A stretch of 64,000 nt of DNA from the NCBI RefSeq assembly GCF_051622035.1, contig NC_135359.1, forward strand, positions 23,036,001 through 23,100,000. Direction: 5' to 3'. Under the pieces are notes generated by a model. The model saw nothing but the letters and a program-made list of their open reading frames with translations, was not told where the DNA came from and searched no databases. Positions 1 to 11,509 of this stretch are shown in pieces (the stretch's first letter is position 1; every line of letters starts with the position of its first letter). A program made the position numbers and the translations under genes. The stretch comes from Arctopsyche grandis (lineage: Eukaryota > Arthropoda > Insecta > Trichoptera > Hydropsychidae).

Positions 1-64
1 TTTTGATTGCTATGAGAAGTGAGAGTGATTTAATAAAGAGGCTTACCACAAATCAAACTATCGA

Positions 65-108
65 CTCAAATATAAATTATTTGCTAAAGCAAATAATTTA
101 TATTTGAG
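65..108. repeat. Perfect 20-bp inverted repeat with 4-nt loop
   Basis: The arms at 65-84 and 89-108 are exact reverse complements and are separated only by TAAA. The arms are AT-rich (CTCAAATATAAA... against ...TTTATATTTGAG). As RNA or single-stranded DNA this would form a stable stem-loop. There is no associated gene. Confidence 0.8.
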
Positions 109-537
109 CGAGGTCAAACATTGCGATGAGTTGCTCAAGAAAATAATTTCAATTATTTTAACGATGGCCTCAGACACTATTGCATTTGGAGTATTTTCAG
201 ACAAACTATTCACCGAAAATAACGGTAATTTTTTAAAATTATCGAGTTGTCAAAATATGATCTGGTGTTAGAAAAGCGTGTAAAACGGGCTTTAAAAAAT
301 CCACAAAATACTCATTTCTTGGGAAAAGATATCCAGCAGGAAATTTTTTCATTAATCGCTAAAGGAACAAAGGATAAAATTTTGGGAATGATTAAAAATT
401 CCATGTATTTTTAACGAAGGATATAGAAACAGATGAATTTTTTTTAAAAAAGGTTCCAAAAATTTAACCGCACGTACAAAAAAATATGATGCACCGGCCC
501 TGTACATATGTATCAGTGACGTACGGTTAAATTCTCC

Positions 538-658
538 ATTTTTGTCGCACAACATAACTAACGTGAGCGCAAGTAGGATACAAGGGGACTAGGTGACGTC
601 TACCGAGTCCCCCTGTATCCTGCTCATGCACATGTAAAATAGACTGTGCGACAAAAAT
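538..658. repeat. 121-bp foldback element with perfect 14-bp terminal inverted repeats
   Basis: ATTTTTGTCGCACA at 538-551 is exactly inverted at 645-658. Inside it, a second stem pairs AGTAGGATACAAGGGGACT with a near-perfect reverse complement beginning AGTCCCCCTG, at about 570-625. A further inverted pair (TTAACCGCACGTAC against GACGTACGGTTAA) sits just outside at about 464-533. Probably a small MITE or foldback relic. Confidence 0.6.
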
Positions 659-1074
659 AGCAAGGCTTTACGTATCTAAAGACTTTTATTGCAATTTTCT
701 ACAGCGATAATTCATTTATATATATTTAAAAACATATTTACCATGTTTCAATTTGCAATATTCCGGATTATTAGCTCTATCTTCGGTATGCTGTTCCACT
801 TCTTCTTGAGTTTATACTTTGCTAGTTTCTTTTGGAGTATCCGGTTTGCTATTATATAATATTAAAAGCAATATCCACTCGTACGTCCTTTCTATTATAT
901 TTAACCTGCCTCATTTCATTCTCAGTAAGAAAACTTTCAGTAAGAAAATATTTTTCAGTAAGAAAACTTTCAGCACTATTCAAGATGGACTTCAAATTTA
1001 TTATAATATTTATATATATTTCAATCTTGGGATAATTTTAATGACATATACATACTTTATCTCATTAATATTAT

Positions 1075-1330
1075 AACCTTGTATAATTATCATTTATTTA
1101 TTTAAATTTGAACCATTGTGGCGTTACAGGAATTCCTAATGCGCCACAAAGGTCGAAAATATAACAGAAAAAAATGTATATATATAAAAAAAACCAGATT
1201 TATACATGAAAAAACAATAGCAATAAAATTTCAAACAATAATAAAAGTAGTCATAAAGAACAAATTGTACATATGATAATGGTAAAAATTGGGAATGTCT
1301 TATATCAACGGTCAGCATCAATATTTATTA
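1075..1330 (-). repeat. 3' tail of a CR1/jockey-like LINE
   Basis: Read on the complement, this stretch matches the 3' UTR of the LINE fragment at 18515-19105. The shared landmarks are GCTATTGTTT, a T-rich run, CTGTTATATTTTCGAC, a CATTGTGG-type motif and an imperfect GGAATTCCTAATG. No coding sequence remains. Confidence 0.5.
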
Positions 1331-1579
1331 TTTAAAAGAACCAGCTGCAAATAAAACACATCGCTATGAGGTCCAATTGGAAGACAGAAGATCAAAATTC
1401 CACTTATACATGACAACAATTATAAAAATAATGATGAGCGCAGGCTACCAGACAGATAGGTTAAAATCTCCGATAACCTACGCTCACGGAGGTGGAAAAT
1501 ATCACATTCGGGCACAACGATTTCATTGATAAGTCGGATAGCTCTTGGAATAGGAGACATCCGATAAAGCACTAATTAT

Positions 1580-1885
1580 GTCATCATCATCCATTTACCA
1601 TCCACTGTTTGATTGGGTCCTCTCACACTTCTAATCGTCTCTGTTTTGCGCAACTCTCATCCATCTCAACTCACACATCTTTCTAATTTCATCCACCCAT
1701 CTTCCTTGCGGCTGTTCTTATACTCTTTTAGACTTTTTCGGATACCATTTCAACACTTTTTAGTCCACCTTTGGTGCATTTTTCTAGCTATGTGACCCGC
1801 CCGCTGCCTTTTCAATATCTTCACTCTCTCTACTATATCAACTACCCTTGTCATGCACTCTTCTCACCCACGTATTCCGTTTCTC
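1580..1885 (-). pseudogene. Decayed C-terminus of an RTE-type LINE
   Basis: On the complement this corresponds to the tail of arthropod endonuclease-reverse transcriptases: relics of WVDE.., a basic segment, and MRVAQNRDEW followed by the last codons, then a (ATGATG)-like end at the left edge (CATCATCATC on the plus strand). Several stops and indels. Same family as the copies at 9.6-10.2, 13.2 and 50.6 kb. Confidence 0.6.
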
Positions 1886-3233
1886 AATAGAATGTAGGTA
1901 CAATACCATATTGGATATCTGCATATCTCTTATTCTTGGTTGATTTGCAGTTTATGTTTTGTATACACATTTGAGTTCATCTTTTTGTCGTTCGGTACAA
2001 AGTATGCTTGTGGCAAGTCGTGTTTGACGATTTTCAAAATTCGTATATAAAAACTCCTTCAGCATAAAAACATCAGATTTACAACAACCTTTGGGGTGCG
2101 TCGTATCGAATAACCGACTGGGTCACCATAAATACGCGCCAGGCCAGAGCAAATGTAGTAAAATGGAATGAATGATGTTAATATAAAAAGGGACGTTCAT
2201 TTCAGACTTCCCACACACGTGGCTCAGATGAAAATTATCTCAGATAGGGACTAGTGTACTTAAATATAACTATGCAAAATGAAATTTGGCGAAGTCCATA
2301 AACAGTCTCCGTTATGTGCACACATACTTACTTTTATTGAAATGCGTGTTGCTTGGTGATAAATCGAGGCTGTTCTTCTATCTGCGTCACCCATACACAT
2401 TCAACACTTACCGTGGGCGGCGATGAAAATGGTAATTTCATAATCGTATATAATTGTCGGACGTGTAGTTCTGTCATTTTCGTGGGAGAAAATTAGCATT
2501 TGACTACAAGACAGTGCTCAAACGTCTGAAGAGTACTAAAGTATGCACGTGTCGCTAAAACCCTCTCGAGTGTACTCTCGCTATTCGATCAAGTAAATGT
2601 TAACAGTGCGGCTATAAACCGCGCTTGTAAAATATATAAGAAAACAGCCATAAACGGACGGATAAAATACGAGTTTTTTGTTGTTCTCGTCTCGTTTGTT
2701 GTTAAGGGACCGAAATTTACTAAAAACAATCCTGGCTTCTTACAAATAATAGCAATAAATATGTTCCGTTGTAAATATGTCCGATTCGGACGTCTTGTGT
2801 GGGAATATCACGAGGCAGGTAAATTCGAAATCTCTTCGAATATTGTCCACGCTTCTATTGTACAGGTACATCTTTACCTGCTCTCAAGGATATGAATTCA
2901 TGCATCGCAGGGTCACAAGTTCAAATCTAGTCATTTTTATTCAAATTTATTATAATGTTTGGGGCGTGTGATTGAATTTGATCGAGATGATATTCAGCGT
3001 GCTCACAAATGCGAGTCTTCTGGATTTGACAATTTTTTATTTCACAAAATCAACAACAGAATTTTATTAAAAATCAAAAAAACCTTTCCACACAGAATCT
3101 GAATCATGCAATGTTTAATTTAGGATTTTAATCCTGTGTCTTTATACGTGGAATTCAATGGGTTTTTTTGAACACTGATATATGAAAATCTCTTATATAC
3201 TGCATCAACTCTGTAACAAATATTTTCATTCAA
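1886..3233. other. No gene recognised
   Basis: Intergenic sequence without a convincing ORF or known repeat. The short ORFs here have no conserved motif. Confidence 0.5.
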
Positions 3234-3500
3234 CCAGCTGCATAACTTGGTGGTTGCGTTATTGCTAACCACCGAGAGATTGCCGGGTTCGATCTCGTGG
3301 GTTGACCTCGATTGAATAGAGTTTATGTCTAGTATTATCTGTAGTGCTGCTGGGCAGACTTGAATATATGTGACTCCAAGTCGATCGTTTCCTATCAGAG
3401 TTTGCCAGTTTATATGATTTCATTGTTGAAGCGGTTCCTTATCGAATTGACAAAAAACCCACTATGTTACCACTATTTGAATATTATTTCAAAATTTCAC
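3234..3500 (+). repeat. tRNA-headed SINE, head type 1, 3'-truncated
   Basis: Starts with CCAGCTGCATAACTTGGTGG and has a box-B-like GGTTCGATCTC in the head. The body then carries the family landmarks GTGACTCCAAGTCGATCGTT, TATCAGAGTTTGCCA and an ACCACTATTTGAAT stretch. About eleven copies of this body occur in the window. This one lacks the distal CCTTCCTGG tail. Confidence 0.7.
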
Positions 3501-5820
3501 GTCACTCAGGGGCAACCCGACGACGGCATCATAGGAAAACATAAAATTGGGTCCATTGGCTGTGACGCCTTTCCCAAAGTATAAATAATTAAAGGAATTA
3601 TTCAATTTGCCTAGCAATGGATTATTCGATCTTCTTTATTTTGTTCCGAGTCTTCTTGGGTATTTAAAAACTTTATTTGGTCATCAGTCCATCTTCTTTA
3701 TGTCTGAATGTACATTGTAGCATACAATTTATTTTCCAAGTTTCAGATTTACATTTAATCAAAATTACTCTTCTTCATATACATACATAGTATGTTAATT
3801 CATTCAGAGGTATTCCATTTTAATTTCATCATTAATGTTTACAATTAAAATGTAATACTACTGTCTCATTGGTTGAACATATTGATTAAAATTTCCATTC
3901 TTAAAAAATTTATCGTAATTTTGATTCTATCGCACATATGCACATACATACATACATATGTATATACATTTACTTCATTGTAAAGAAATAAATAAGTCTA
4001 TCCCACAGGTTGTATTGTAAATATAATAACATTAATAACTATTTACCACTATAGAACTTACTCGTGGAACTTATCAGTTATATAATTAACTACATTTTTA
4101 AGTGCTAGATGAGTTGTTAGTTTCTTGAGGGTTGAATCAAAAAGAGGAGGCAGGCCAGATGTCCTCATTAGCGTGAGAATTATGAACAAGGCATATATCA
4201 TTCCCAAGTGATGTTCACCAACCGAACAATGACTGCCATAAAAGGACACGTAGTAAATTCGGTTGTTCATTGATATCATTTCTTTTGGTGGTCTCAACAA
4301 CTAACTGCAACACAAGCTTAGGTGCGTAAACAACCTGAACAAAAAAAAGACATACATACATATATACATACATACGAGCGTCGAATCGACAATACAACAA
4401 TGTATATTTACGACCACCATTGTTAATTTGAATCCTCTTACGAAATAGGACAAGATAGAAAAATAAAATATGTACATATACATATGTACATTGCGCGTGC
4501 GCATCATAAATTGTTATCAGAACATGCTCGTTGTGTGTGTGTGTGGGTTACTTTATATGTACGTTATGCAGCATGAACTCGGAGCTTCATTACGAAGATG
4601 CCTAGGGATGTGTTTTGTTGCTGAAAAAGCTTTTGTGTTGCGATGCCGACGTATATAAATAATAATTCACAACGTTTATTCAAGTATAAGTGCTGCAATT
4701 TCAGGCGAGCTTGATTGCACCGAGGTGTGGGCAACTCGTGTGCACGTGTAAAGTGCAATACAAATAGGCGTTTCGATTGTGCACTTTCCATACGTGCGAA
4801 AGCGTCGGCTCTCGAGCTGTTTGCCGATACAATATGCATGTGTAATTGCACTCACTATTGAGTAATGAACCATAGTTAGAATAGTCGTGAAACTATTCCA
4901 TGTACATACAAAGTATCAGAGCCGCACTTACCATAACCGAAAGAAATGATAGTCATTGATAAGTACAAATTATATTCATTGATAAGTACGAAAAAAGACA
5001 TCGTACTTTTTAAAATGCATTTAGGTTGTCTTGCTGTATACTTGTGAACTGCTGTTGCAATTTAAAAGTTAAAGTCTTGTTGTACACACCCGAACTATAA
5101 TTCGGGGAAATAACGTGATAGCAGATATAGCTTGGGTCCGCATAGAGCTAGGTCTTTTGTGTTCTATTATCTTTGCGACTGCCAGATGTATTTCTTCAAG
5201 GATGTTGAGTATTGGTTGGTCATAGAAAGAATAATGTCCTAGATGTGGGATTGGGCGTAAAAATACTATTTTCATGAATGAACTTAAAAACGTTCAGTTT
5301 CTCTTGTCGTCTGGTCTTACTCAGAACTAAACGTTTTGGTTTTCTGTCTGTTTTTCTGGTTAATTTTTATTGTGATCAACACTATATTTCTCACACAATA
5401 TTTATCACGACGTAAGATTTTTGCACTACTCGCATGCACTTTTTATCATAATTTTTTTATTTACATGACTTATACAAATGCTGATAAAATAAAAGAGCGG
5501 GCGATTTAAGTTTGCACACAGGCGGCCGAACTCCTAGGCGCGGCCCTATATAGTATTATGGATAATGTACGAGACTCGATGTCGAACTCTCATAAGGTTT
5601 GAATGATTTGGGAAAGCTTTTGGGCTGTCACTTCCTGAGCTCTTATAGGTGTCAATCAATGACAACACATGATGATGGAACGACTCGTGGTCTAAAATGC
5701 TTCTATTCTTCCATTTCCAGGCCTATATTTCGCGAACAACAAACTTTTACCATATGCATAATTTTTTGAAGTATTTAAGTATCTTCCATTATTCTAGTCT
5801 GTTGGTGGCCAGACTTCGGA
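3501..5820. other. No gene recognised; microsatellites
   Basis: Contains CATACATACATATGTATA near 3945-3970, tracts at 4350-4375 and 4470-4490, and a short (GT)n at about 4530. The stretch 4640-4870 is less AT-rich but all its overlapping ORFs are short and motif-free. Confidence 0.45.
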
Positions 5821-5842
5821 TATACATACATATGTACATATG

Positions 5843-6173
5843 CAGGGCCGACGAGAGGAGGGGGGAAGTTGGGGTAAAGTTCCAGGGATGTTCGACTAAC
5901 CGATATTGATATTTTATATTATTCTACATACATATATAAAAATACATATATTTATTTAATGCTAAATGTTTACTATTTTTCGATCTTACCAAAAAATGAA
6001 ATTAAAGCTTGGGATATACATATGTACAGGGCCGACGAGAGGGGGGGGGGAGACGGCGGTAAAGTTCCAGGGCACGGACTACTCGAAGGACCCGTATCGG
6101 GACATCCAACTGACCGATATTGATATTAATAAAAATAGATGTATTTATTTATTGCTATATGTTTATGAGTGTA
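5843..6173 (+). repeat. Two tandem copies of a GC-rich CAGGGCCGACGAGAGG unit
   Basis: A CAGGGCCGACGAGAGG segment with a G-run, GTAAAGTTCCAGGG and ACCGATATTGATATT begins at 5843 and again at 6027, a period of about 184 bp. The second copy has a longer G run (10-11) and extra sequence between the shared blocks. Each is preceded by a TACATATGTACA tract. Probably a duplicated 3' piece of an unidentified element. Confidence 0.6.
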
Positions 6174-6447
6174 TACAGTATAATAGGAAAAAAAGCTCAA
6201 AAGCCTATTTAATGAATGATACGTATTTTTATCTAGCACTGCAAGTCAATCATAAGTCATTGGTTAAGAATCATCATTCTATATTTTTGAAGCGTAGATA
6301 TTTTTATCTAAATATTTAAATATACATACATACATATAGGTTTCATACTATTTTTTACAAAATTTTAAAAACCGTTTTGAATTTTCGGTTTAATACAAAA
6401 TATATATCAACTGACAGTACTAAGAGGGGAGATTCGAGTATGATATT

Positions 6448-6885
6448 TTATTTATTTTATTTTATTTTACATATATACCAGGAAGGCCTTACAGGTAAAT
6501 CCCAATGCGCCTTCCTGGCCAATTACAAATACAAATACAGCATTTTTATAATAAGTCGTTGAATTGCGAGACACTGAAAAAACTCGCAAATTAACGAGAC
6601 ATCTATGAATTGTACATAAATTTTTATTGTACATCAATCAAATTTTTCAAATAGTGGTGACATAGTAGGTAGGAAGGATTTTTAGCCAATTTTTTTTTCC
6701 GGGAACCGTTTCAACAATGAAATCAGAGAAAATTGGCAAACTCTGATAGGAAACGATCAACCTGGAGTCACAAATCCAGGTCTGACCAGCAGCATACTCT
6801 GAAAAATTCATTTTCATTCAGGGATAGAACCCGGCACCTTCTTGACGGTAAGCAGAAGCTTAACGTCCGAGCTATGCTGCTGGCT
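6448..6885 (-). repeat. Nearly full-length SINE, head type 1, antisense
   Basis: On the complement it has AGCCAGCAGCATAGCTCGG (box-A-like), GGTTCTATCCC (box B), the body landmarks (GGAGTCACAAATCC, AACTCTGATAGGAAACGATC on the plus strand) and the 3' tail seen here as ACCAGGAAGGCC...GCGCCTTCCTGGCC, ending in a T-rich stretch that is an A-rich tail on the element strand. At about 438 bp this is one of the most complete copies. Confidence 0.75.
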
Positions 6886-6889
6886 ATAT

Positions 6890-9635
6890 GTATGTACATG
6901 TGAGATAATATTGAATGACCAAATAATCGAATGTTTCACTTTGATGTGTAGTATTGACGTAATTTCGTAGATTAATTCTGTCAAGCTGTGTAGGCAATTT
7001 GAGAAGCCCGCCAGGCTACGAACATAATTTCAGGCCGGATATCACACAGCTTCCCTGCGAGCGAAGACAAATTTCTAGAGAATGCCTCTTCCTTTCAGTC
7101 TTCAAATTTCCCGGGCCAAGTTAATAGTTTCATCACAAGAACAGATGTCGTGTCTTATTATCTGAAGACTGGAAATGAGCAGGACGACGTGCAATTTATA
7201 AGTAGGACGTTGACCCAAGTAATAAGGATCCTTTTCAGCGAAATGAAATAATACAAGGACTTATATAAAAGGAAGATCTCCATTGTTATATAAAAAATAC
7301 ATGTATTTTTAGCGAGTTTTGGGTTGGTCGATCGCTATGTAAGGGCGTGCAGGGCGCACCTATGCTAATTGAAATGTAAATTATCTCGGTGTGAATCATC
7401 GATACATATCTCAGGTGTGGGATGATCGGTGTTACACAATCGGCCAGCCCTGACTCCGTGGTTACAATGATCAATTACCTCCCAGGTGACAACTCACGCA
7501 CACTTGTGTGGAATAAATTAGAAAGCTCAAACGTTATTGGATGCAATACAATAATATAATATACTACCGTGAAGCTAAAAGAGGAACGCGAGAGTTTGGT
7601 TAAATATCTTGATACAATGTGTGTATTTTAAAGCAGCTGTTCGTAACCGTTTAAGCTTCATCATAATATATCCATATTTTTATATATGTATAGATATAAT
7701 AACATTGAATGGGTTATTGTATGTACATATGTTTATTCGGTTTCAAATATATACACCTGGTTTTAAATACAACATTTGTATATTCGGAAAGGTTTATTCA
7801 TACATACATATATATTCGTACCTTTATTTGTAAATTTTGTAAATCAACTTTCGATCAAGAATTGTTAAAAATATATTTTAGAACCATAACTGTAACAAAA
7901 AGCTGATAATATGTATGTATGTATGTATGAATATAGATATGTAGGAGCAGGAGATTTTTTTACGTACAAGTTTTACTGGTATGCGAAAAAAATTATGATG
8001 AAAAGCAAACATACACATTGAACTCCAGTGGTTAAATTTAATTTTTCCCGAATGCAATTTCGTCAGCTTTCACATCTCGTCTGCGGGGAAAATGGGAAAA
8101 ATAAAAGTAAACGACAACCGAAAATACGTACGAGTCGTTTGTTGAACCCTCCCCGTTAATTTTTACGGTCATATTTCGAATTTTAACCACTCCACTTTTT
8201 AATGAGCTCGTTGAAATTTTAAAACACGCCTTACACAGACCAATCGAGAGCTTCGAAGCACATTTTGATGTATCCGTTGTCGCGTTATTTTTAACTAACT
8301 TTTTTAACCCCACCGTGTCGACTTGTACCTACAAGTTAAGTATTATCCATTAGAGCAGTCTGTGTTATGTTTGTATCAATATCGTTAATAAATTACTACA
8401 AAGGTTAAATCTTGACGGTGGACGTTTATTAGCGGTATTTGGGTTCCATTTCGATTGACGTTAAATAATTTTTATTGCTTTGGAAAAGGTTGTGTGCTAC
8501 AACTGTTGTGGTATTATTTAAATGAGCGCGTTTAATTTATATCACGAGGTTAATTTTAAGTGTGTTTTAGTTTTTTCAAACGTGAGATAGAAATTCTACG
8601 TTAATTCCATTCCGATGTTTTATCTCTCCCATAAGGCAAGCCTCATACTCCTTGGTCTATGGAGATTATGGCTTACCCCAAAACCTATAAATAATAAAGG
8701 CATGGATGGTGCTTTTGCCATATGGTGCCGTGACCCGTGCGGAAGTGCTTCTTCTAACTACTTTTTTTGATAGCGTATATTCAGTTTTACCAACTATTTT
8801 TTTAAAATCATGTTTTATATTTAATTGTTATAATACATATCATGATGCATTTTAATAACAAAACATAAAAATTAATATACATACATTCATATTTACTAAT
8901 TATAAATAACTATACATTGTAATTTCAACAATTAGATTTTGAAAAGAATAGAAGTAAAATTTTATACATACATAGGTATTTTTTAAATTTCAAAATAATA
9001 GTCAAATAAATTTCAAATACATACGTTTTTTTTAAATTTCAAAATTTTCATGTTTCATTTTAGTGAATAAAATGTTCAGTTTTAGTACATGTTTCTTTTA
9101 AACATAATTTTCAAAATAATTATCAATTTCGATACTTTGCAGTACAATTTATGAAATATGTACAATTTAAATATTAAACATTACCATTTAAAAATTATAA
9201 ATTACAATTTAAACAATATATAGATTACAAAATAAATAATATAAAATAATAATTATTAAGAAATAGTACTGTGAGATAAATAATTTGAACATGTATCGTA
9301 AAAATGCTAATAATACAGGAATTACTTAAGGGATATATGTACATACATATGTATGTATGTGTAAATTAATAAAAGCATTGCTCGTATTGTATCCAAAAGA
9401 ATGCAGAAGACAGCAAGTAAAGTCGAATGGACATTGAACAAATCTGATATTTGTATGTAGATTGATTAGAATGAAGTAAAAGCGGATTGAAGAAACATCC
9501 ATCAGAATAATACGGAAAGCTGACTATGATGATGATTATTATTGAAAATAAATTTTGATTTAATATCATCTATACCTAGACAGCTATAGGCTATATCTGT
9601 GTAGGTATAGATAATGGTGAGGGTAATAATATTGA
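6890..9635. other. No gene recognised
   Basis: AT-rich intergenic DNA. A pair of short inverted blocks (AGCTGTGTAGGC / ATCACACAGCT) near 6990-7055 may mark a small element. CATATG-type tracts lie at about 7720, 7800, 7915 and 9340-9362. No ORF has recognisable domains. Confidence 0.45.
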
Positions 9636-9639
9636 ATTG

Positions 9640-10165
9640 ACAATGGTTGGGTGAAGAAGTTATTAAAACGGACGATAGGTGGACGAAAGAAGTGTTCGAA
9701 TGGTATTTTTACCCAAGAGAATGTAAAAGGGAGCAAGAGAGGCCATAGGAGAGATCATTATTCACAGCCATTCGCCATTTACTGCTAGATGAAAGCCTAT
9801 CCAACATGTCTCCATTCGTCTCTGTTTTGGGCAACTATCATCTATTTCTATTAGCTATCAACTATCACACAATTTTTTTATGATTTCATCTACCCATCTC
9901 CTCTGTGGCCTTCCTTAGATTGTTTTACATTCTCTTGAGTACCGTTCGAGCACATCTTTCGTCCGTTTTACTAAATACCTGACCCGCCTATTGCCAATTA
10001 AATCTCTTTACTCTCCCAATTACATCAAACAGGAGAGATGGTTGGATGAAAGTAGAAAAAAAAGTGTGGGATGAGATGGATGAGAGCTGCCCAAAACAGA
10101 GATGAATGGAAGCGTGTTCAAGAAGTCTTTATCCAGCATTGGTTATCGAATGGCTGAATCCAGCA
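9640..10165 (+). pseudogene. RTE LINE C-terminus interrupted by a younger antisense RTE tail
   Basis: Plus-strand blocks 9640-9755 (RWTKEV.EW..PRECKR) and 10031-10165 (WMRAAQNRDEWKRV) are consecutive parts of one RTE C-terminus. Between them, 9756-10030 is an antisense copy of the same region (CCATTCGTCTCTGTTTTGGG). The inserted piece is flanked by AGGAGAGAT at 9747-9755 and 10031-10039, a 9-bp target site duplication, and removing it restores continuity of the host block. Confidence 0.7.
9756..10030 (-). mobile_element. 5'-truncated RTE retrotransposon insertion with 9-bp TSD
   Basis: A 275-bp antisense RTE tail bounded by AGGAGAGAT direct repeats. Severe 5' truncation and a short ATGATC-like 3' end fit target-primed reverse transcription. 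It is nested in an older RTE relic. Confidence 0.65.
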
Positions 10166-10169
10166 GATA

Positions 10170-11180
10170 TGTACACACGTTACATATATCCATAATTGAT
10201 AAACTTAAAATAAAAATAAAATGTTGTTGAGAAGTTGCGCTTTAGTACATAAGAAGTCATTGATATATTTAAACAGATGTTGTCCTCTTCTCCTATGCAC
10301 AAGCATATCGCTAAATCTCCTTATGTAACTATTTCAGAATTCGACCTATTGACATCTTCCCGTTCATTTTTAGATGACAGGAAAGCTTTAAGTCTCAACG
10401 TTGATGCAACACACATGGTCTTTTCGTACACGTATCCCACATTTGTATATTTAAAACTAAAAATATAGAAAAATTAACAGAACACGCAGAAAATTCTTAG
10501 ATTCGGATTAAATATGTTTATATGAGCAGGTTTCGCTTCCGCAAACTGCCTGTTACCAATTTATGAACGCTTTACACCGGCTGGTTATTATTGGGGAACG
10601 GGTGTGATAATACAATATTAAATATTATAATTAACGACCGGCGGGGAGGGGTATCGCGAGGATTATAATAGCGATCGTAAACTTCAATTTGAGCGCAATT
10701 ACACGGGACGCACAAATTAAGAACTACATACATCTTTAATTATTACCCGCGCTAATACCGCCAAGCGGAATTTGGGAAACCGATTTTAATTACGTATTTG
10801 TTTAATGTCGTAATATGAAATTATATTTACACCTATTATTAAAATAATATTACGTATAGTATATACGCTATAATTCCTGTCTTTAGAATATACACATATT
10901 TTTGACAATATAATTTGCCAATATATGTATATGCAAATTGGTGGAGTTTAACTATCTATTTAATACTTAATTTTATGCCTGATATATTATCATTATCATT
11001 AGCAGTAATCACTGTTATCAAATAGGATTCCATATTTTCCAATCCTGTGCTTGATTAATTCAAGCGACTTTACATTTATATTTTATTACTAGAAATTGGC
11101 TCCACTTAATTTAGTTTTTACCTACCAACTCATTTTCATGTCACAATTTTAAAACTTAAAGAGCTCATTTTTATTAGTGT
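10170..11180. other. Unique island at about 10500-10800; otherwise AT-rich
   Basis: The segment 10500-10800 is more GC-balanced than its surroundings (CGGCTGGTTATTATTGGGG, CGACCGGCGGGGAGGGG, GCGATCGTAAAC) with several ATTA/TAATTA homeodomain-type cores. No ORF or splice structure suggests coding sequence. It could be a conserved non-coding element. Confidence 0.3.
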
Positions 11181-11181
11181 T

Positions 11182-11499
11182 ACGACAAAACCTTCACGGA
11201 CTTTGGGCCCAAATACTATAAGTCCACGGCAAAAAATTCAGCCAACAAAAAATCTAGCCGACTAAATCTCCAGACGACCATTGATCCAACGACATAAAGG
11301 CCACAAACACATTATATAATATAAAATAAAGATAGCATTGAATATTATTTTGCAAGCTCTATAATCATAATGTTCCTGTTAATAAAAAAAGTAATCTTTT
11401 GATGATAAATGGATGACGGCTGGAGCTTTAGTCGGTTAGATTTTTTGTAGGTCGGATTTTTTGTCGTGGACCAAAAGTCTGAGGAGCTTTTGTCGTTGA
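11182..11499. repeat. Long imperfect foldback element
   Basis: The left arm, about 11182-11290 (ACGACAAAACC... GTCCACGGCAAAAAATTC... AACAAAAAATCTAGCCGACT), pairs with the right arm, about 11418-11499 (AGTCGGTTAGATTTTTTG... TTTTTTGTCGTGGAC... GCTTTTGTCGTTG). The left arm carries one extra insertion of about 16 nt. The spacer is about 125 bp and AT-rich. Probably a MITE or foldback transposon. Confidence 0.65.
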
Positions 11500-11509
11500 A
11501 CCATTTTGA

